64,000 bases of DNA from Mantis religiosa (GCA_030765055.1 CM060950.1:465416995-465480994); one strand, 5' to 3'; shown: positions 53,258 to 63,710, counted from the first letter of the stretch. Notes: generated by a model from the sequence alone, not told the origin. A program made the numbers and translations.

Positions 53258-54463
53258 TAAAAAAATTACGAGTCAGCTGGAGAATTTAATGTCATATCGG
53301 CATGTTGGCCATATTAGCTCAAGGGTTAGAGCAGCTGCACGGAGACCAGAAGATCCGTGGTTCAAATCTCGGCTATGGCATTGGATTTTTCAGTCTGACT
53401 CTACGTTTCCATACTTTAGCCTACACACGGCCAGTGTGAAAGAACAATTAATTTCCATTAATTGACCTAATACTGGTTAACTATAAAGCCCGGGCCTTAA
53501 AGTTCTTAAATGTAGTAAGTCGCCATTTTACGTCCTCCAACGTTAAGTCATATCGGACGGTGAATAAAATAGTAGCTCAATGGTGAAGCAAAATGGTTTA
53601 TAGGTGCACACAACTCCACGTCGTGACGCCAATTTGATACAAAAATAGAATGGCGTGCAAGTAAGTCGGCGAGCAATGAGGTTTCTCTCAGGGTATGCGT
53701 GGATATGTGAGAAGGAGATTTCAATAACACTGGAATGCCCGTTTCCACTTTATTTATTTACTGCTTCTTCTTTTAAAACATCGAAATGAAAGTTGCCGAC
53801 CAAGGGTTACCAATCTCTGTTTAGAGTTACCGACGGCAGAATGTTTATTACTCGATAAATTTATTCGTTCCTCATATATAAACGAACCGACAAATATCAA
53901 ACACAGAACAGGTTGACCGCCCAAATATGCTTCACGCCTCGGACTCTTCTCATCGGCCTGACGCCGAAGACTGTTTTAATGGCTTCCTAGCCACGAACTG
54001 GCCACATCGGCTCCACGCCGAAGACGGCTTGAATGACCACAGCTGCGCGTGTGTATATGTAACTTTCACTCTCAGGAAACTCCTTTTCAACCAAAATCCC
54101 TTTGTGGCTGTTTTTTCGCCATTGTAAATGATCCAAAGAATACTCTATTCATACAAGTCAAGTGAGCCCCTTTAGAAAACTGCTGAGGTCACTGTTTCTT
54201 ACATTGCTTTTGTTATACCAACTTTCCCAACAACTCAACTGGCCTTGCCCTTGTCGTAACGAAGAACCAACATTCCTTTGACATCTATCATGATTCTTTA
54301 CTTCAGGCAAACCTTAATTTCGGTATCAATGGTTAGAGCGGTTGGACGGCAACTAGAAGATCCGTGGTTCAAATCCCGGCTATGGCATTGAATTTTTCAG
54401 TCTGACTCTACGTTTCCACACTTTAGCTTACACACGGCCAGTGTGAAAGAACAATTAATTTCC
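53258..54463 (+). mobile_element. 1.2-kb unit bounded by SINE B sequences, inserted in the PLE with TSD
   Basis: Direct repeats AAAAATCA (53,250-53,257 and 54,464-54,471) flank it, and the PLE protein reads straight across when it is removed. Inside are a SINE B unit (tRNA-like part about 53,307-53,380), a second partial SINE B leader to 53,527, a SINE A fragment (53,527-53,575, antisense), about 740 bp without recognised content, and a SINE B head to 3' end (about 54,330-54,463). Confidence 0.85.
53576..54325. other. Interior of the SINE-bounded unit, no gene recognised
   Basis: Contains a short imperfect repeat around CGCCTCGGACTCTTCTCATCGG and CACGCCGAAGACGGC. No coding motif. Confidence 0.45.
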
Positions 54464-54757
54464 AAAAATCAGTAAGTTTAACAAAATCAACTATTAAGTC
54501 CTCGTGTAAGTTTATTGAATTCAACCACTTTTTTAAATAAATTAAAAGTGTTTCTCTAGGAATACTAGGAAATAAGGCAGTTACACCAAAAGAAACAATC
54601 TTATTTACTAGTTCAAAATAAGTTTTAATACTTAAACTTTCAAATTTATCAAAATTACCAATTCTTTATGTATCCATTTAGCTAAGTTGTAAGTTGGGGA
54701 GTTTATGCAATTAACAATAGGTCTCATTTTATTTCCAGGTTTATGAATTTTGTGAAA
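54464..54757 (-). pseudogene. Penelope-like element, N-terminal part of reverse transcriptase
   Basis: Minus strand HKIHKPGNKMRPIVNCINSP and TYNLAKWIHKEL, then after a frame change SIKTYFELVNKIVSFGVTAL and FPSIPRETLLIYLKKWL. These correspond to the early reverse transcriptase motifs of Penelope-like elements. The segment continues, across the insertion, into the part at 53,257. The (S)FDVTALFPS-type motif A is altered (an aspartate is expected before VTALFPS; Gly is found). Confidence 0.83.
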
Positions 54758-54765
54758 ATTTTATA

Positions 54766-54925
54766 AAAATGAATAAAGACCCTTTAAAATCTTGTATTAC
54801 AAATTTTAATAAAATACTTAATGAAGTGAAAGTTATATTGGACAAAGAAAAACATTTTGTAAAAGTTAGTAATGCTGTTTTACCTAGAATTTATGCCCTT
54901 CCTATCTTACAATTTTGGTAATACT
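54766..54925 (+). pseudogene. Penelope-like element, N-terminal coding fragment in inverted position
   Basis: The plus strand frame MNKDPLKSCITNFNKILNEV to SNAVLPRIYALP is the region directly preceding the KIHKPG motif in Penelope-like proteins. Its orientation is opposite to the adjoining 54,464-54,757 piece, which starts exactly at HKIHKPG. An inversion breakpoint therefore lies near 54,758-54,765. Confidence 0.7.
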
Positions 54926-55160
54926 GAAAAAAAAAAACATAACAACATCGGAACCGGAATCCTTGACAACGGAGTTTATTTATGGACTGAAGATACAAAC
55001 AATCTCTTTGTAAAATCGATCTTTATTAGAAAGAAGTATTATCAACAATTTCTTAACGTAAGTGAAGCCTTTGTTACAAACATTTATATTTGTGTAGTAT
55101 CATTAACAGTTGTTTGATATATACATTTTTAAATCTTCTTTTGTATAAAGTCTTTATTAA

Positions 55161-56398
55161 GGGTATGTATGACTGAAATTTTCCAATTCTGAACTAATAA
55201 TGCTAGCTTTTTCAAATTTACACCATAGGTGTAGTATATTGTAAACATGTTACAACCTAAATTTAAACCATTTTTCTCCAGAAGTTTAGAAATTATGATA
55301 AATTTTGTATGTTTTTTGCTACGTCACTAAAAAAGTCCCTTGCGACAAAATATTTTTAATTTTGGTCTAATATTTTAACCCTATGTTCATAATACACATA
55401 CTTTTTGAAATTGCTCTGGGTTTTTCTGTGTCTCCTATAGTTTAGGTCACAATTTTTTTTTAATTTACAAATATTCTTTTTTTGTCTAAAAAAACTGTAA
55501 GTTTTGTGTTTGAAAATTAAAAATATATGTTTGTATACACTTCACAATAAAACCTAGGGCAACTTCCATTCCTCATGATATTCTGAACCTGTGTAGGAAA
55601 TTTCATGAATGTAGTACAAAAACTGCATCGCAAGGAGCATTTTACAGGAAGAAAAATGCTGAAAATATGAACATTGAGAAAACAGCGATTAAAGATTTGA
55701 TTGCATAACTCACATTAAAATCCACCAGGCTGATAGGTTGGACCCTCAGATTTCTTTTTCCTCTCCTCTGTTGCTGCTTTTTCCACCTTTTTCTTCTTTA
55801 GATGTTGCTTTTCTTCTGCACAACTTCGCTTCTTGCTTTGCAGGAAACGAGTCTGATCTCGCTGCACTGAAGTTTTCCTTGCTGAGTCTACTACACTTTC
55901 ACCTCTGATATTTTGCTGCAGCTCCAATGACTTAAGACTACCCATGTTAAACTCACTGATGCTTTTAATAACAGCAAGATCAAATTTTTGTTTTGATATG
56001 AAAACTTCCTTTGGGCACTTATTCCATATGACATGATGCAAAGATCCATTGGCATTCTGTGTATTTCCTGTTTTGCACCTCTCTAGTAATGTTGCAGAAG
56101 CCAGCCTCTGATATATTGGCAACATTTTAGGAACTATTTTGTCTGAAAGCCTTATTTTTCTTTTCTTGAATTGAAAATTTAACAACGGGAAACAGACAAA
56201 GAATGTGGATGTAGGCAAAAGAGGGCGTGACTCTGACAGAGTTTAAAGGCCACCGACATTTAAATAAGCATTTAAAAATGGCGTTCGGAGGCAAATTATG
56301 CATTTTTCACATTCGGGAATGTCTAAATTATTTTATAGAATTAAAATAAAAAAGTCGTTATTTTCACGATTTTCACGAAATTTCAGTCATACATACCC
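55161..56398 (-). mobile_element. DNA transposon with TTAA target, Kolobok-like
   Basis: 1,238 bp with a 21-bp perfect inverted repeat beginning GGGTATGTATGACTGAAA, flanked by TTAA on both sides (55,157-55,160 and 56,399-56,402). The empty site is known from the PLE at 52,718-52,730 (CTTTATTAAAACC). TTAA duplications are made by the piggyBac and Kolobok superfamilies. The encoded protein does not resemble piggyBac and favours a Kolobok/Mutator-like-domain element. Short for an autonomous copy. Confidence 0.85.
55715..56218 (-). CDS. Kolobok/MULE-like transposase C-terminal part, still open
   Basis: A 167-codon frame without an ATG at its start. It reads SDKIVPKMLPIYQRLASATL, then ERCKTGNTQNANGSLHHVIW, KCPKEVFISKQKFDLAVIKS and SEFNMGSLKSLEL, as in the C-terminal part of insect proteins annotated with a Mutator-like transposase domain. 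The QNANxSxHxxIWxKCPK block is the most telling. A lysine-rich tail (HLKKKKVEKAATEERKK) and a TYQPGGF end follow, close to the left end of the element. The N-terminal two thirds are missing, so this is a deletion derivative. No stop or frameshift in what remains suggests it is fairly young. Family name is by memory of motifs. Confidence 0.62.
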   Translation of the reverse strand: MPTSTFFVCFPLLNFQFKKRKIRLSDKIVPKMLPIYQRLASATLLERCKTGNTQNANGSLHHVIWNKCPKEVFISKQKFDLAVIKSISEFNMGSLKSLELQQNIRGESVVDSARKTSVQRDQTRFLQSKKRSCAEEKQHLKKKKVEKAATEERKKKSEGPTYQPGGF

Positions 56399-56429
56399 TT
56401 AAAACCATTAATTAAAACAGTATTCATGT

Positions 56430-56639
56430 GAATGTGAAGTTTCTTATTTACATATTATGGAGCTATCCTGTTTCACCAAGTTAAATGAAAAAATTTGACG
56501 CGTGAGGCATTTTGTATACTGAAAAGTGTTAGAAAAAAAAGTTTCTCGGAAAATTAACTTTAAAGTACTGGTTGTTACTTTTAACGATTGTTAAAATCGA
56601 TTTTTAGATTGATTGATTTTGGTAAAATTGATTGATTTT
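56430..56639. other. No gene recognised
   Basis: AT-rich filler between the PLE fragment and the repeated exon-like segment. Confidence 0.4.
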
Positions 56640-56840
56640 TACTTTTTCTCGCATGCTTTCCATTTCGTCATTAGGGTCGTCCTACATCGAAGAATTCACT
56701 TGCTGAGATTCCATTCGCTTCCGGTTAGATATTTTTTCGTGCACGCATTGGTCAGTTCCCTTTTGCGTTGCAATTTGTCATTCATTTGATTTTCTTCATC
56801 CATTTGCTATAACATAAAATATTTATATATTCGTATATAA
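56640..56840 (-). pseudogene. Repeated exon-like segment of unknown family, copy 2
   Basis: Minus strand: TTTTATGTTATAG (acceptor-like), then an ATG and MDEENQMNDKLQRKRELTNA with CTKKY following, and stops after about 35 codons. It shares this frame and its upstream DNA (TTAACGTCTTATTATATACG) with 36,250-36,450, although the two copies differ at several codons. Confidence 0.45.
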
Positions 56841-56965
56841 TAAGACGTTAATTAGTGTAAGGATGTATCGATGTTTTTGTCCCATGTTTTGTCTTTAAAT
56901 TTCTATTTTCGAAACTAAATAATATATATGCAAATATTTTTTGTATAAAAAATCAAATGTATATA

Positions 56966-57641
56966 CAAGAGCCTTCCAGAAAGTAAGTTCTGGTTCAATT
57001 TATCTCCGCTGTTGCGCTGCAATCGCAGTTCCACACATGCGCGGTAGACGCTCTGTGTCAAGGAGAAGAAACGTGCACCATTGTGAGATCGCTGTCAGCC
57101 ACGTACGCTTTGTTGTGCTTGTTTACAATGTCGGTGTTGATTGAAAACCCCGCCGCTTGTGAAATCAGATCTGTGATTCGTTTTCTGAATGCTAGAATAG
57201 TGTAACCAATGGAAATTTATCGGCAAATTTGCGATGCCAAATGGTGCTGTGTTTCTTCACGAAAACGCACGACCACAGACTGCAAATGCGACGAAAAACA
57301 TCCTACAGGGATTTGGCTGGGACGTGTACAGCCCTGACCTCGCTCCTAGAGACTTTCCTCTGTTTTTGTATCTCAAATCTTTCCTTGGCGGTCAACAGTT
57401 CAACAATGACGAAGAGCTGAACGAAAATGTTTCCAACTGGTTGAAGACACAGGCGGCAAACTTCTATGAAGAAGGTATACAAAAACTTGTGCCTCGCTAT
57501 GACAAATGCCTGCAAAATTTCGGCAGTTATGTGGAAAAGTAGTCTAAGAGTTGTAGAATTTGGTGCAATAAATAATTTTTCTGTATCTGTACGCAATTTA
57601 ATTTTATTACCAAACAGAACTTACTTTCTGGACGAAGCTCG
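56966..57641 (+). mobile_element. Mariner-like element, second family, internally deleted
   Basis: 676 bp with terminal repeats CCAGAAAGTAAGTTCTG set about 12 bp in from TA at 56,964-56,965 and 57,642-57,643. Roughly half a full element remains. Confidence 0.9.
57128..57542 (+). pseudogene. Mariner-like transposase, N-terminus joined to C-terminus
   Basis: ATG at 57,128 opens MSVLIENPAACEIRSVIRFL (first helix-turn-helix), with a TAA soon after. After IYRQI the sequence jumps to GAVFLHENARPQTANATKNI, the D2 block, where the catalytic Asp is Glu (HEN instead of HDN). SPDLAPRDFPLFLYLKSFLG follows with D3, and the end QNFGSYVEK is typical. The middle with D1 is deleted. The frame from 57,234 to 57,542 is open. 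Confidence 0.85.
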
Positions 57642-57642
57642 T

Positions 57643-58350
57643 ATCAAATCTTTTGACCCTCGGTCGGTCTTTCAGTTTGTGGAAAAACATAACCTATAAG
57701 TTGTAAATGAAAATAAACGCAAAACGTCACTTTAATACGTCATAATTTTATTACTTACATGTTATTACATTTAATTTATTGATGTTTTACGTTTTACTAC
57801 TCACAAAAGAAATTGCCAATAAAAATAACCAGTTCTTAAATGAAACATCTCTTCGAATTCCTAACACTTTTATTTTCAATTAACACACTGGTTTTATTTT
57901 TCGTTATTATAATATTAATTATTCAAATACCGAACTTCGGTGATAATATCTGTTCGTTTTGAATATTATTATTGTTTAAAGTGGAATTTGTCATGTTGTT
58001 GGCTTGTTAAATGACAGAAGGTTATCTGACCGGATCGGTTTCCGACACTTGACAGACGTTTGTAAGAACGGCCCTAAGACAATTATTTTTTTAATGAAAC
58101 TCCTGTAGGGTTTCTGAATGTTTCATAGTATTTAAAATATTTTAAAACATACCTGGATGCGTATTGTTGATACGGTGTTAAGTGCGACAGAAAATCTACG
58201 GTGTATAGCGGTATGGATAACATAAGACTGAAATAACAAATGAGTGTGGGGGGGTGTTAGTTCGGATTGAGCCGACTCGAGCCGACTTCACCCGAATGAA
58301 CATCACATATTCCAGCGTGACGGCTCAGTTTAATTCACTACCTACAAAAA
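57643..58350 (-). repeat. Repeat family R, longest copy
   Basis: Reverse complement of 61,757-62,280 over its first part (GCACTTTTTGTG, GAATATGTGA, GTATCAACAA, CTGTCATTTAAC) and of 34,067-34,460 and 63,711-64,000 over its second. No open frame or RNA polymerase III box is recognised. The structure suggests a non-coding transposon or the UTR part of a larger one. Confidence 0.82.
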
Positions 58351-58412
58351 GTGCTAAACGCTCCTAAAGAAATTTTCACTTCAAAAATAATATAACTACT
58401 CATCCAATAAAT

Positions 58413-58921
58413 GGATATGAGTCAGATGACTCAGTTCTTGCTTCTGATAATGATAAAGAAAAGGTGATTCAAGCTACTAGTGCCAACACAATTATATCAG
58501 AAAGTGAGGATGAGTCAGCTAATGAGCTATGTGTAAATGAGGCATCACCTCTGTCACTCCTGTTCCAGATGTAGAAGAAAGAGATGAAGATATTTCTGAA
58601 ACAAACCACAGTAAAGTGATGTGGAGAACACCAAGAGACCGATTGGTTCAACCAATACTTCCATGGAAAGGGCTGTTATTTGCAGATTCTGATTCTGTAA
58701 AGACACCAGTACACTGTTTTGAAAAATTCAATGACGAAAATTGTCTTTCTTCGATTTATTGTCAAATAAATGTGCACAGTGTTAAAAATAATCCAGTCAA
58801 CAGGATAAATGTTACTACTGAAGAGATTATACAGTTCATTGGATGTTGTTCTCTTATATCTATATGTCCCAGATCTAGAATGCATTGTCTTTCTTTTTAT
58901 AAATGCTGTAATAGCCTGTAA
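58413..58921 (+). pseudogene. piggyBac-like transposase, N-terminal domain
   Basis: An acidic opening (GYESDDSVLASDNDKEK, SESEDESANE) is followed, after frame changes, by HCFEKFNDENCLSSIYCQIN, VHSVKNNPVNRINVTTEEII and QFIGCCSLISICPRSRMHCL. In piggyBac-type transposases (DDE_Tnp_1_7 family) this is the region from the P..FF..F block to the TxxELxxFLG.. block before the first catalytic Asp. The catalytic core is absent. No TTAA-flanked ends were found. A decayed fragment. Confidence 0.6.
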
Positions 58922-59205
58922 GGAATTGTAATTTTATGATTTATTATGTGTTTCAAATGCGAAGAGTTCTCGCCAGTAGCGAATCAGGTGTGTTAGAGCC
59001 TTCAGCGTTGCCACCTCGTTATCCCCACTCCTTTCATATATCCCTCTCTCTCTGGCACATGTGCAAGTGTTCTTGGCGCTAGATGTAAGGGAACGCAAAC
59101 AGAATTTCCAGAGTTTTATATTAATGCAGTTGTTGAAATGACAATTAGAACACGAATATCTTTATATTATGCTAATGTTTTAAATATTTAAAGTTAATTA
59201 TAGTT
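58922..59205. other. No gene recognised
   Basis: A CT-rich patch at 59,040-59,060, otherwise featureless. Confidence 0.4.
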
Positions 59206-59211
59206 TATGAA

Positions 59212-59605
59212 TTACTTATCTTTATAATCCAACGAAAATACCAGCGGTGCATCCGTATAGCTATGAATGTTACTTACGTTAAGAGATAATTCGTCATTGT
59301 CATTGTCTTCAACGTCTGAGTACTGCAAATTTATGATGATAGGTTCCAAAATCTCGTTGCGTGCTATTTCTTTCCAAAAGTCGTCTTCTAGTTTATCTGA
59401 TGTCTCACGCAGCTTTCCCAGTCTTATTGTGTTCCTTGTCAATTTCTTCGTGAATAAGTCGATCAACGTCAGTCAGTTTCAAAATATTATTTCTGTTTGC
59501 AACATAATTTGAGCCCACATTAACTCTATTGGATTGTTCTAGCAGTAGTAAGGGGGGGGGGGAGGGGGATCGCGTCTCATTCATCCAGCTGATGCACTTT
59601 TTCAT
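59212..59605 (-). pseudogene. Unclassified broken reading frame, probably transposon-derived
   Basis: Two overlapping minus-strand frames (59,605-59,405 and 59,466-59,212) join near 59,410-59,460 into a plausible acidic protein stretch (DVDRLIHEEIDKEHNKT, then KLRETSDKLEDDFWKEIARN and DVEDNDNDELSLNV). A G-run at 59,553-59,570 precedes it. No family is recognised. Its composition resembles a coding sequence more than the AT-rich surroundings. Confidence 0.3.
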
Positions 59606-60438
59606 GGAAGAGTATAACTGAATAATGCTGCTTTTAACTCTCTAGAGTAAATAGAGATTACGAACCATTCATAAACAAAGATGTGACCGGACACGTTCTG
59701 CCAGACCAGCAGGAAGTGTATCGTTTCCTCTCATCGAATTTAACAAACACCTTGGCTTATTCAAAGTACATATTTCTTTTATCACGTCATGTCAAATGTT
59801 TACGTTTCAATTCTGAGTATTTTCAAACATACGTTCACGCATACATGCCAACCAATAATGATATGCATTACAGTGCTTACGTCGCAATGCATTGTTATAA
59901 TATAATGGTATCTACTTTATTTATTTGTATTAGGAAAACTATTTGAGCTAAAAATATGGGGGTTTTATGGTTATGTTAAATACATTTACTCTCTCCTTCC
60001 ACATAGATCAGTTTTAGCAATATCTGAATTTTTGTCTTAGTGCGAGTAGTATTTATTAGAGATTGACTAGTTTGGCGCTCGTCACACACCACTTAGGGGA
60101 AATGCAATACAACAACACCGCAGGACTCCGATTGGTTGCTCCCCTAGTAGCGCTCAAGGACAAACACCTTCCTATTTGAAACACAAATATGCCCGTCTTG
60201 ACCAACAGATGCTAAAATCGACGTTAACAAATGTAACGTAACAATTGTCACAGTGCGTATAAATTTCTTGCATTTCACCAACATGTTTTCTGAAATTGTT
60301 AAGAAACACGTGTTAACGCCAAGAATCGTGTAAATATTACAGCTATAGAAGACTGTGTATGAGTCGTATTAGTTTCTGAACGTACTGCGATTAGCTTTTG
60401 TTTTCATTTTCGTCTGCATACAGCTGAAAAAATGGCGG

Positions 60439-60684
60439 TTGAACAAAAGCCGTGAGACAAATTTCTCATTGATGGAGAAAGAAATGTTAATTGAATTGAT
60501 GAGGAAGTATAAGGATATCGTGGAAAATAAGGGGACGGATGCGGTGAATGTAAAAGAGAAAGATGTCACGTGGAAGAAAATTGGAAACGAATTTAATTCA
60601 AATGCATGTGTCACTACTACAAGCACCAAACAACTTCGTCAGTATTACGTAAATTTAAAACGAGGAGCGAAGAAGGACAAGTGA
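60439..60684 (+). pseudogene. Harbinger Myb/SANT-like DNA-binding protein
   Basis: The open frame of 81 codons reads TNFSLMEKEMLIELMRKYKD, then DAVNVKEKDVTWKKIGNEFN and TKQLRQYYVNLKRGAKKD. This is the three-helix Myb/SANT-like domain (Myb_DNA-bind_5 type), with the conserved Trp in the middle helix and the KQLxxxYxNLK third helix. The likely original ATG (60,432, MAVEQKP) is now followed by a stop, and the domain lies in another frame. Such proteins pair with the Harbinger nuclease. It ends with a lysine-rich tail. Confidence 0.75.
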
Positions 60685-60761
60685 CTTGAATGTTTCAAGA
60701 CGGGAGGTGGACAGTGTATTATCCACATAATTCAGTGAATTATAAAATCGCAAAGTTATTA

Positions 60762-61013
60762 CTACTTGAAATACAGGCGAGATCGCCATATTCCTTTCAA
60801 TGCATGTTCTAACCTCTCTTGTACTTCCGCAGTAACCTTCATAGCAACTTGTTTGGACAGTCTATACCTCTGTAGAAAATTTTCTTCTGATAGTTCCTCA
60901 AAATCATTTATCCTCATAGGCCGTACTCTATTACGAATGCCATTTAGATGGTTAGCAAATCGACAACAGCCGAGTTCATGCTCGCCATCTTGACTATTTA
61001 CAATTGTTAGCAA
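60762..61013 (-). pseudogene. Harbinger nuclease (HARBI1-like) N-terminal part
   Basis: Minus strand NHLNGIRNRVRPMRINDFEE, LSEENFLQRYRLSKQVAMKV and TAEVQERLEHALKG match the helical N-terminal region of HARBI1-type nucleases (E..F...FRLSK..). The frame then meets the convergent Myb gene remnant. The DDE catalytic core is deleted, so the element depends on a helper. Confidence 0.72.
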
Positions 61014-61444
61014 CTTAATAGAAATTTGGCTTGTTAGTTTAACAAGAGATTTAACACAAATGTTAAACTAACACTTGTTGGTTAAATGCAATTTTTGTTT
61101 TAACTATTGCTAAACTCGTGTTAAGTGTTAACATCTGTTGGTGAAATCGGGCAATAATAGTACATTGTTTCGAAGTTCACAGAGAAATGCACAGTAATAT
61201 TCTCAGTTATTGAGAATAGCTTTTATTTTGATTCATCAGTATGTAGTACCTTAAGTAATTTCTACTATAGCCTTTGTGACTTCGAAGTGTCAAAATATTA
61301 TTTTTAATTAAAACTGTTTTTTTTTTAATTTGACAAATGTTTATAAGTTTCGTAATGCAACTTAAACGTTAATCCTGGGGAAAACATTTTTACCATCGCA
61401 GTAAACAAATTTGGGCTGTAGGGTGTTAAATAGTAGGCCCTTTT

Positions 61445-61640
61445 TATGAAAATTTCTGAGCCTCCTTGAAAGTATTTAGTCTGTCAGATCCAGGAGTTTT
61501 AATTACAGAAATGTCATTAACATTAAGCCAATGTTCCATCATGCATATAGCATCAAGATTTAGTTCACTTATTAGTTTATTAACATAGTATAATTTATGA
61601 AATAAGCTTTGAACATTCTAGTAAAGCATAAGCCTGGAAT
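61445..61640 (-). pseudogene. LINE endonuclease (APE-type) N-terminal fragment
   Basis: Minus strand IQSLFHKLYYVNKLISELNL, DAICMMEHWLNVNDISVIKT and SDRLNTF resemble the start of the apurinic-type endonuclease of CR1-like LINEs (NxxSL..K...., C..EHWL with the catalytic Glu). About 65 codons remain. Its orientation is opposite to the LINE at 62,281, so it is not the same insertion. Confidence 0.65.
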
Positions 61641-61756
61641 ATTTATTAAGTATAACATCATTAAAATGACCACCATTTTTTGGTATTGTGTGTTTTTTTT
61701 CAGTATTTCCAAAAAATTTGTGTTACATTTTTTAAGTGAAAACTTATTTAGGCACG

Positions 61757-62280
61757 TTTAGCACTTTTTGTGTGTAGTGAATTAAACTCAGCCTTTACGC
61801 TGGAATATGTGACGCTTATTCGGTTGAAGTCGGCTCAAGTCGGCCAAATCCGAACTAACCCCCCCGCCACAGTCATTCGTTATTTCAGTCTTATGTTGTC
61901 CATACCGCTATACACCGTAGATTTTCTGTCGCACTCAACAGCGTATCAACAACACGCATCCACGTATGTTTTAACATATTTCAGATGGTATGAAAAATTC
62001 AGAAACCCTACAGGAGTTTCATTAAAAATAAATAATTGTCTTAGAGCCGTTCTTACAGATCCCGTCAGATAACCTTCTGTCATTTAACAAGTTTTCAAAT
62101 GTCAAATTCCACTTTAAACAATAATAATAGTCAAAAGGAACAGATAATATCACCGAAGTTCGGTATTTGAATCATTAAAACCATAATAACGAAAAATAAA
62201 ACGAGTAAGCTAATTGGAAATGAAAGTGTTAAGAATTCGTGAAAGAGATATTTCATTTAAGAACTGGTTATTTTTATTGA
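61757..62280 (+). repeat. Repeat family R, 5' and middle part
   Basis: Matches the reverse complement of 57,850-58,345. Ends at GGTTATTTTTATTGA, where LINE sequence begins. Confidence 0.82.
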
Positions 62281-63705
62281 AAATGTATAATATAAGTGAC
62301 TTAGTTGAACAATATTCTATGGCGCTAGTTAAAGTAGCCAAATATAACATCCCACAAACCTCCAGTACTACAAGTTCCAAAACTGTTCCATGGTGGAATG
62401 ACTCATGGAAAACAATTACTAGAGATAAAAATCGGGCCTTCTTTAAATACAAAAAGTGCCCCACACTAGAAAATAAACTGAATTACCTTCAGCACCGTGC
62501 AAAGGCATTAAGAACGATTAAAGACAGTAAAAAGGAATCCTGGATATGTTTAGTATCATCACTAAACCACACAGCACCATAGCGTGAAATTGGGGGGAAA
62601 AATCAAGAAAATCGGTGGCAGCCCTAACTTTTTCGAAACAAATATGCTCAAGCATCCTCAAAATGACTCATATCTAACAGATTTCAAGCAGATGGCTGAT
62701 CTTTTACCTGAATCATTTTCTGAAATATCTAAGAATAATGATCCAGAGTTCTTAAGAATCAAAAACGAACAACAAAGATTTGTAACACAAAGAATGAAGA
62801 ACGATGATTCACTGGAATGTAATGATGTCATACAAATGCAAGAATTTAAAGAAATTCTAAATAAAATGTGGTAATACTAGTCCAGGACCTGACTCAATAC
62901 CATTGTATAACTTTATGTGGTCTACTAAAGTATTCCCTGAACAGTGGCGAAATGCCATAGTAATACCAATTCTTAAGCCTGATAAAGATGGATCATTACC
63001 TCAAAGTTATAGATCTATAGCATTGACATGTTGTATGTGTAAAGTATTGGAAAAATTGTAAATAACAGGTTGAGATGGACCTTAGAAAAAACCAACTGTT
63101 TTTACTTGTGTACAGAGTGAATTTAAAAAATATCACTCTACAACAGATAAACTCTTATCCCTTGAAACAGCAATATGGAAAGCATTTAATGCCTCTCAAC
63201 ATTTAGTAACAATCAGCCTGGACATAGAAAACGCCTATGACACTGTATCCAAGGAATATATACTCAAAACCTTACTGAAAAATAATGTTAATATAAACAT
63301 GATATATTTTACAGAAATTTTTTTGAAATGTAGGAATATTCAAGTAACACTGAAAGATCAACTTTCCAAAAGAGTATATTAAAACAATGGTGTTTCACAA
63401 GGATCTGTATTAAGTGTGATACTATTCCTAGTTGCTATCAATGACATAATATCTAACGTTCAATCACCTGTACAAGCAACTCTATTTGCAGATGATCTCA
63501 CAATATTTTGTCAAGTTAAAAATGTGTCTACTACAGAAAAACTGTTAGAGGAAACGATATCAAATATAAGACTTGGTTACAAGAGACTGAATTAAAACTT
63601 TCAGTGAACAAAAGTAAATGTATAGTTTTTTTCGAAAATTAGGAAAAAACCTATTGAACCTGTAATACATGTCCATAGTCATAAAATTCATGTAGTTAAA
63701 ACAAA
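62281..63705 (+). pseudogene. Jockey/CR1-type LINE ORF2: end of endonuclease, reverse transcriptase
   Basis: The region after the endonuclease carries VPWWNDSWKTITRDKNRAFF and a YLQHRAKALRTIK helix (62,214-62,582 frame). After shifts the reverse transcriptase reads SPGPDSIPYNF, WRNAIVIPILKPDKDGSLPQ and SYRSIALTCCMCKVLEKL. Motif A is SLDIENAYDTVS, motif B NGVSQGSVLSVILF, and the catalytic FADD sits in ATLFADDLTIFCQ (about 63,480-63,512). Stops and frameshifts every few hundred bases make it inactive. Truncated on both sides by family R sequence. Confidence 0.85.
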
Positions 63706-63710
63706 CTACT

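Larger units (their letters stand above)
55096..56425 (-). pseudogene. Penelope-like element linker fragment, split by a TTAA element
   Basis: 55,096-55,160 plus 56,403-56,425 together match 52,660-52,750 (TCTTCTTTTGTATAAAGTC, TTATTAAAACCATTAATTAA), the linker between reverse transcriptase and GIY-YIG. The TTAA in this sequence is duplicated around the inserted element. Confidence 0.82.
60190..61153. mobile_element. PIF/Harbinger-like element, internally deleted, copy B
   Basis: Inverted repeats TGCCCGTCTTGACCAACAGA (left) and TGCCCGATTTCACCAACAGA (complement of right), flanked by ATA on both sides (60,187-60,189 and 61,154-61,156). 964 bp. Same gene order as copy A without its triplication. 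Confidence 0.87.
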
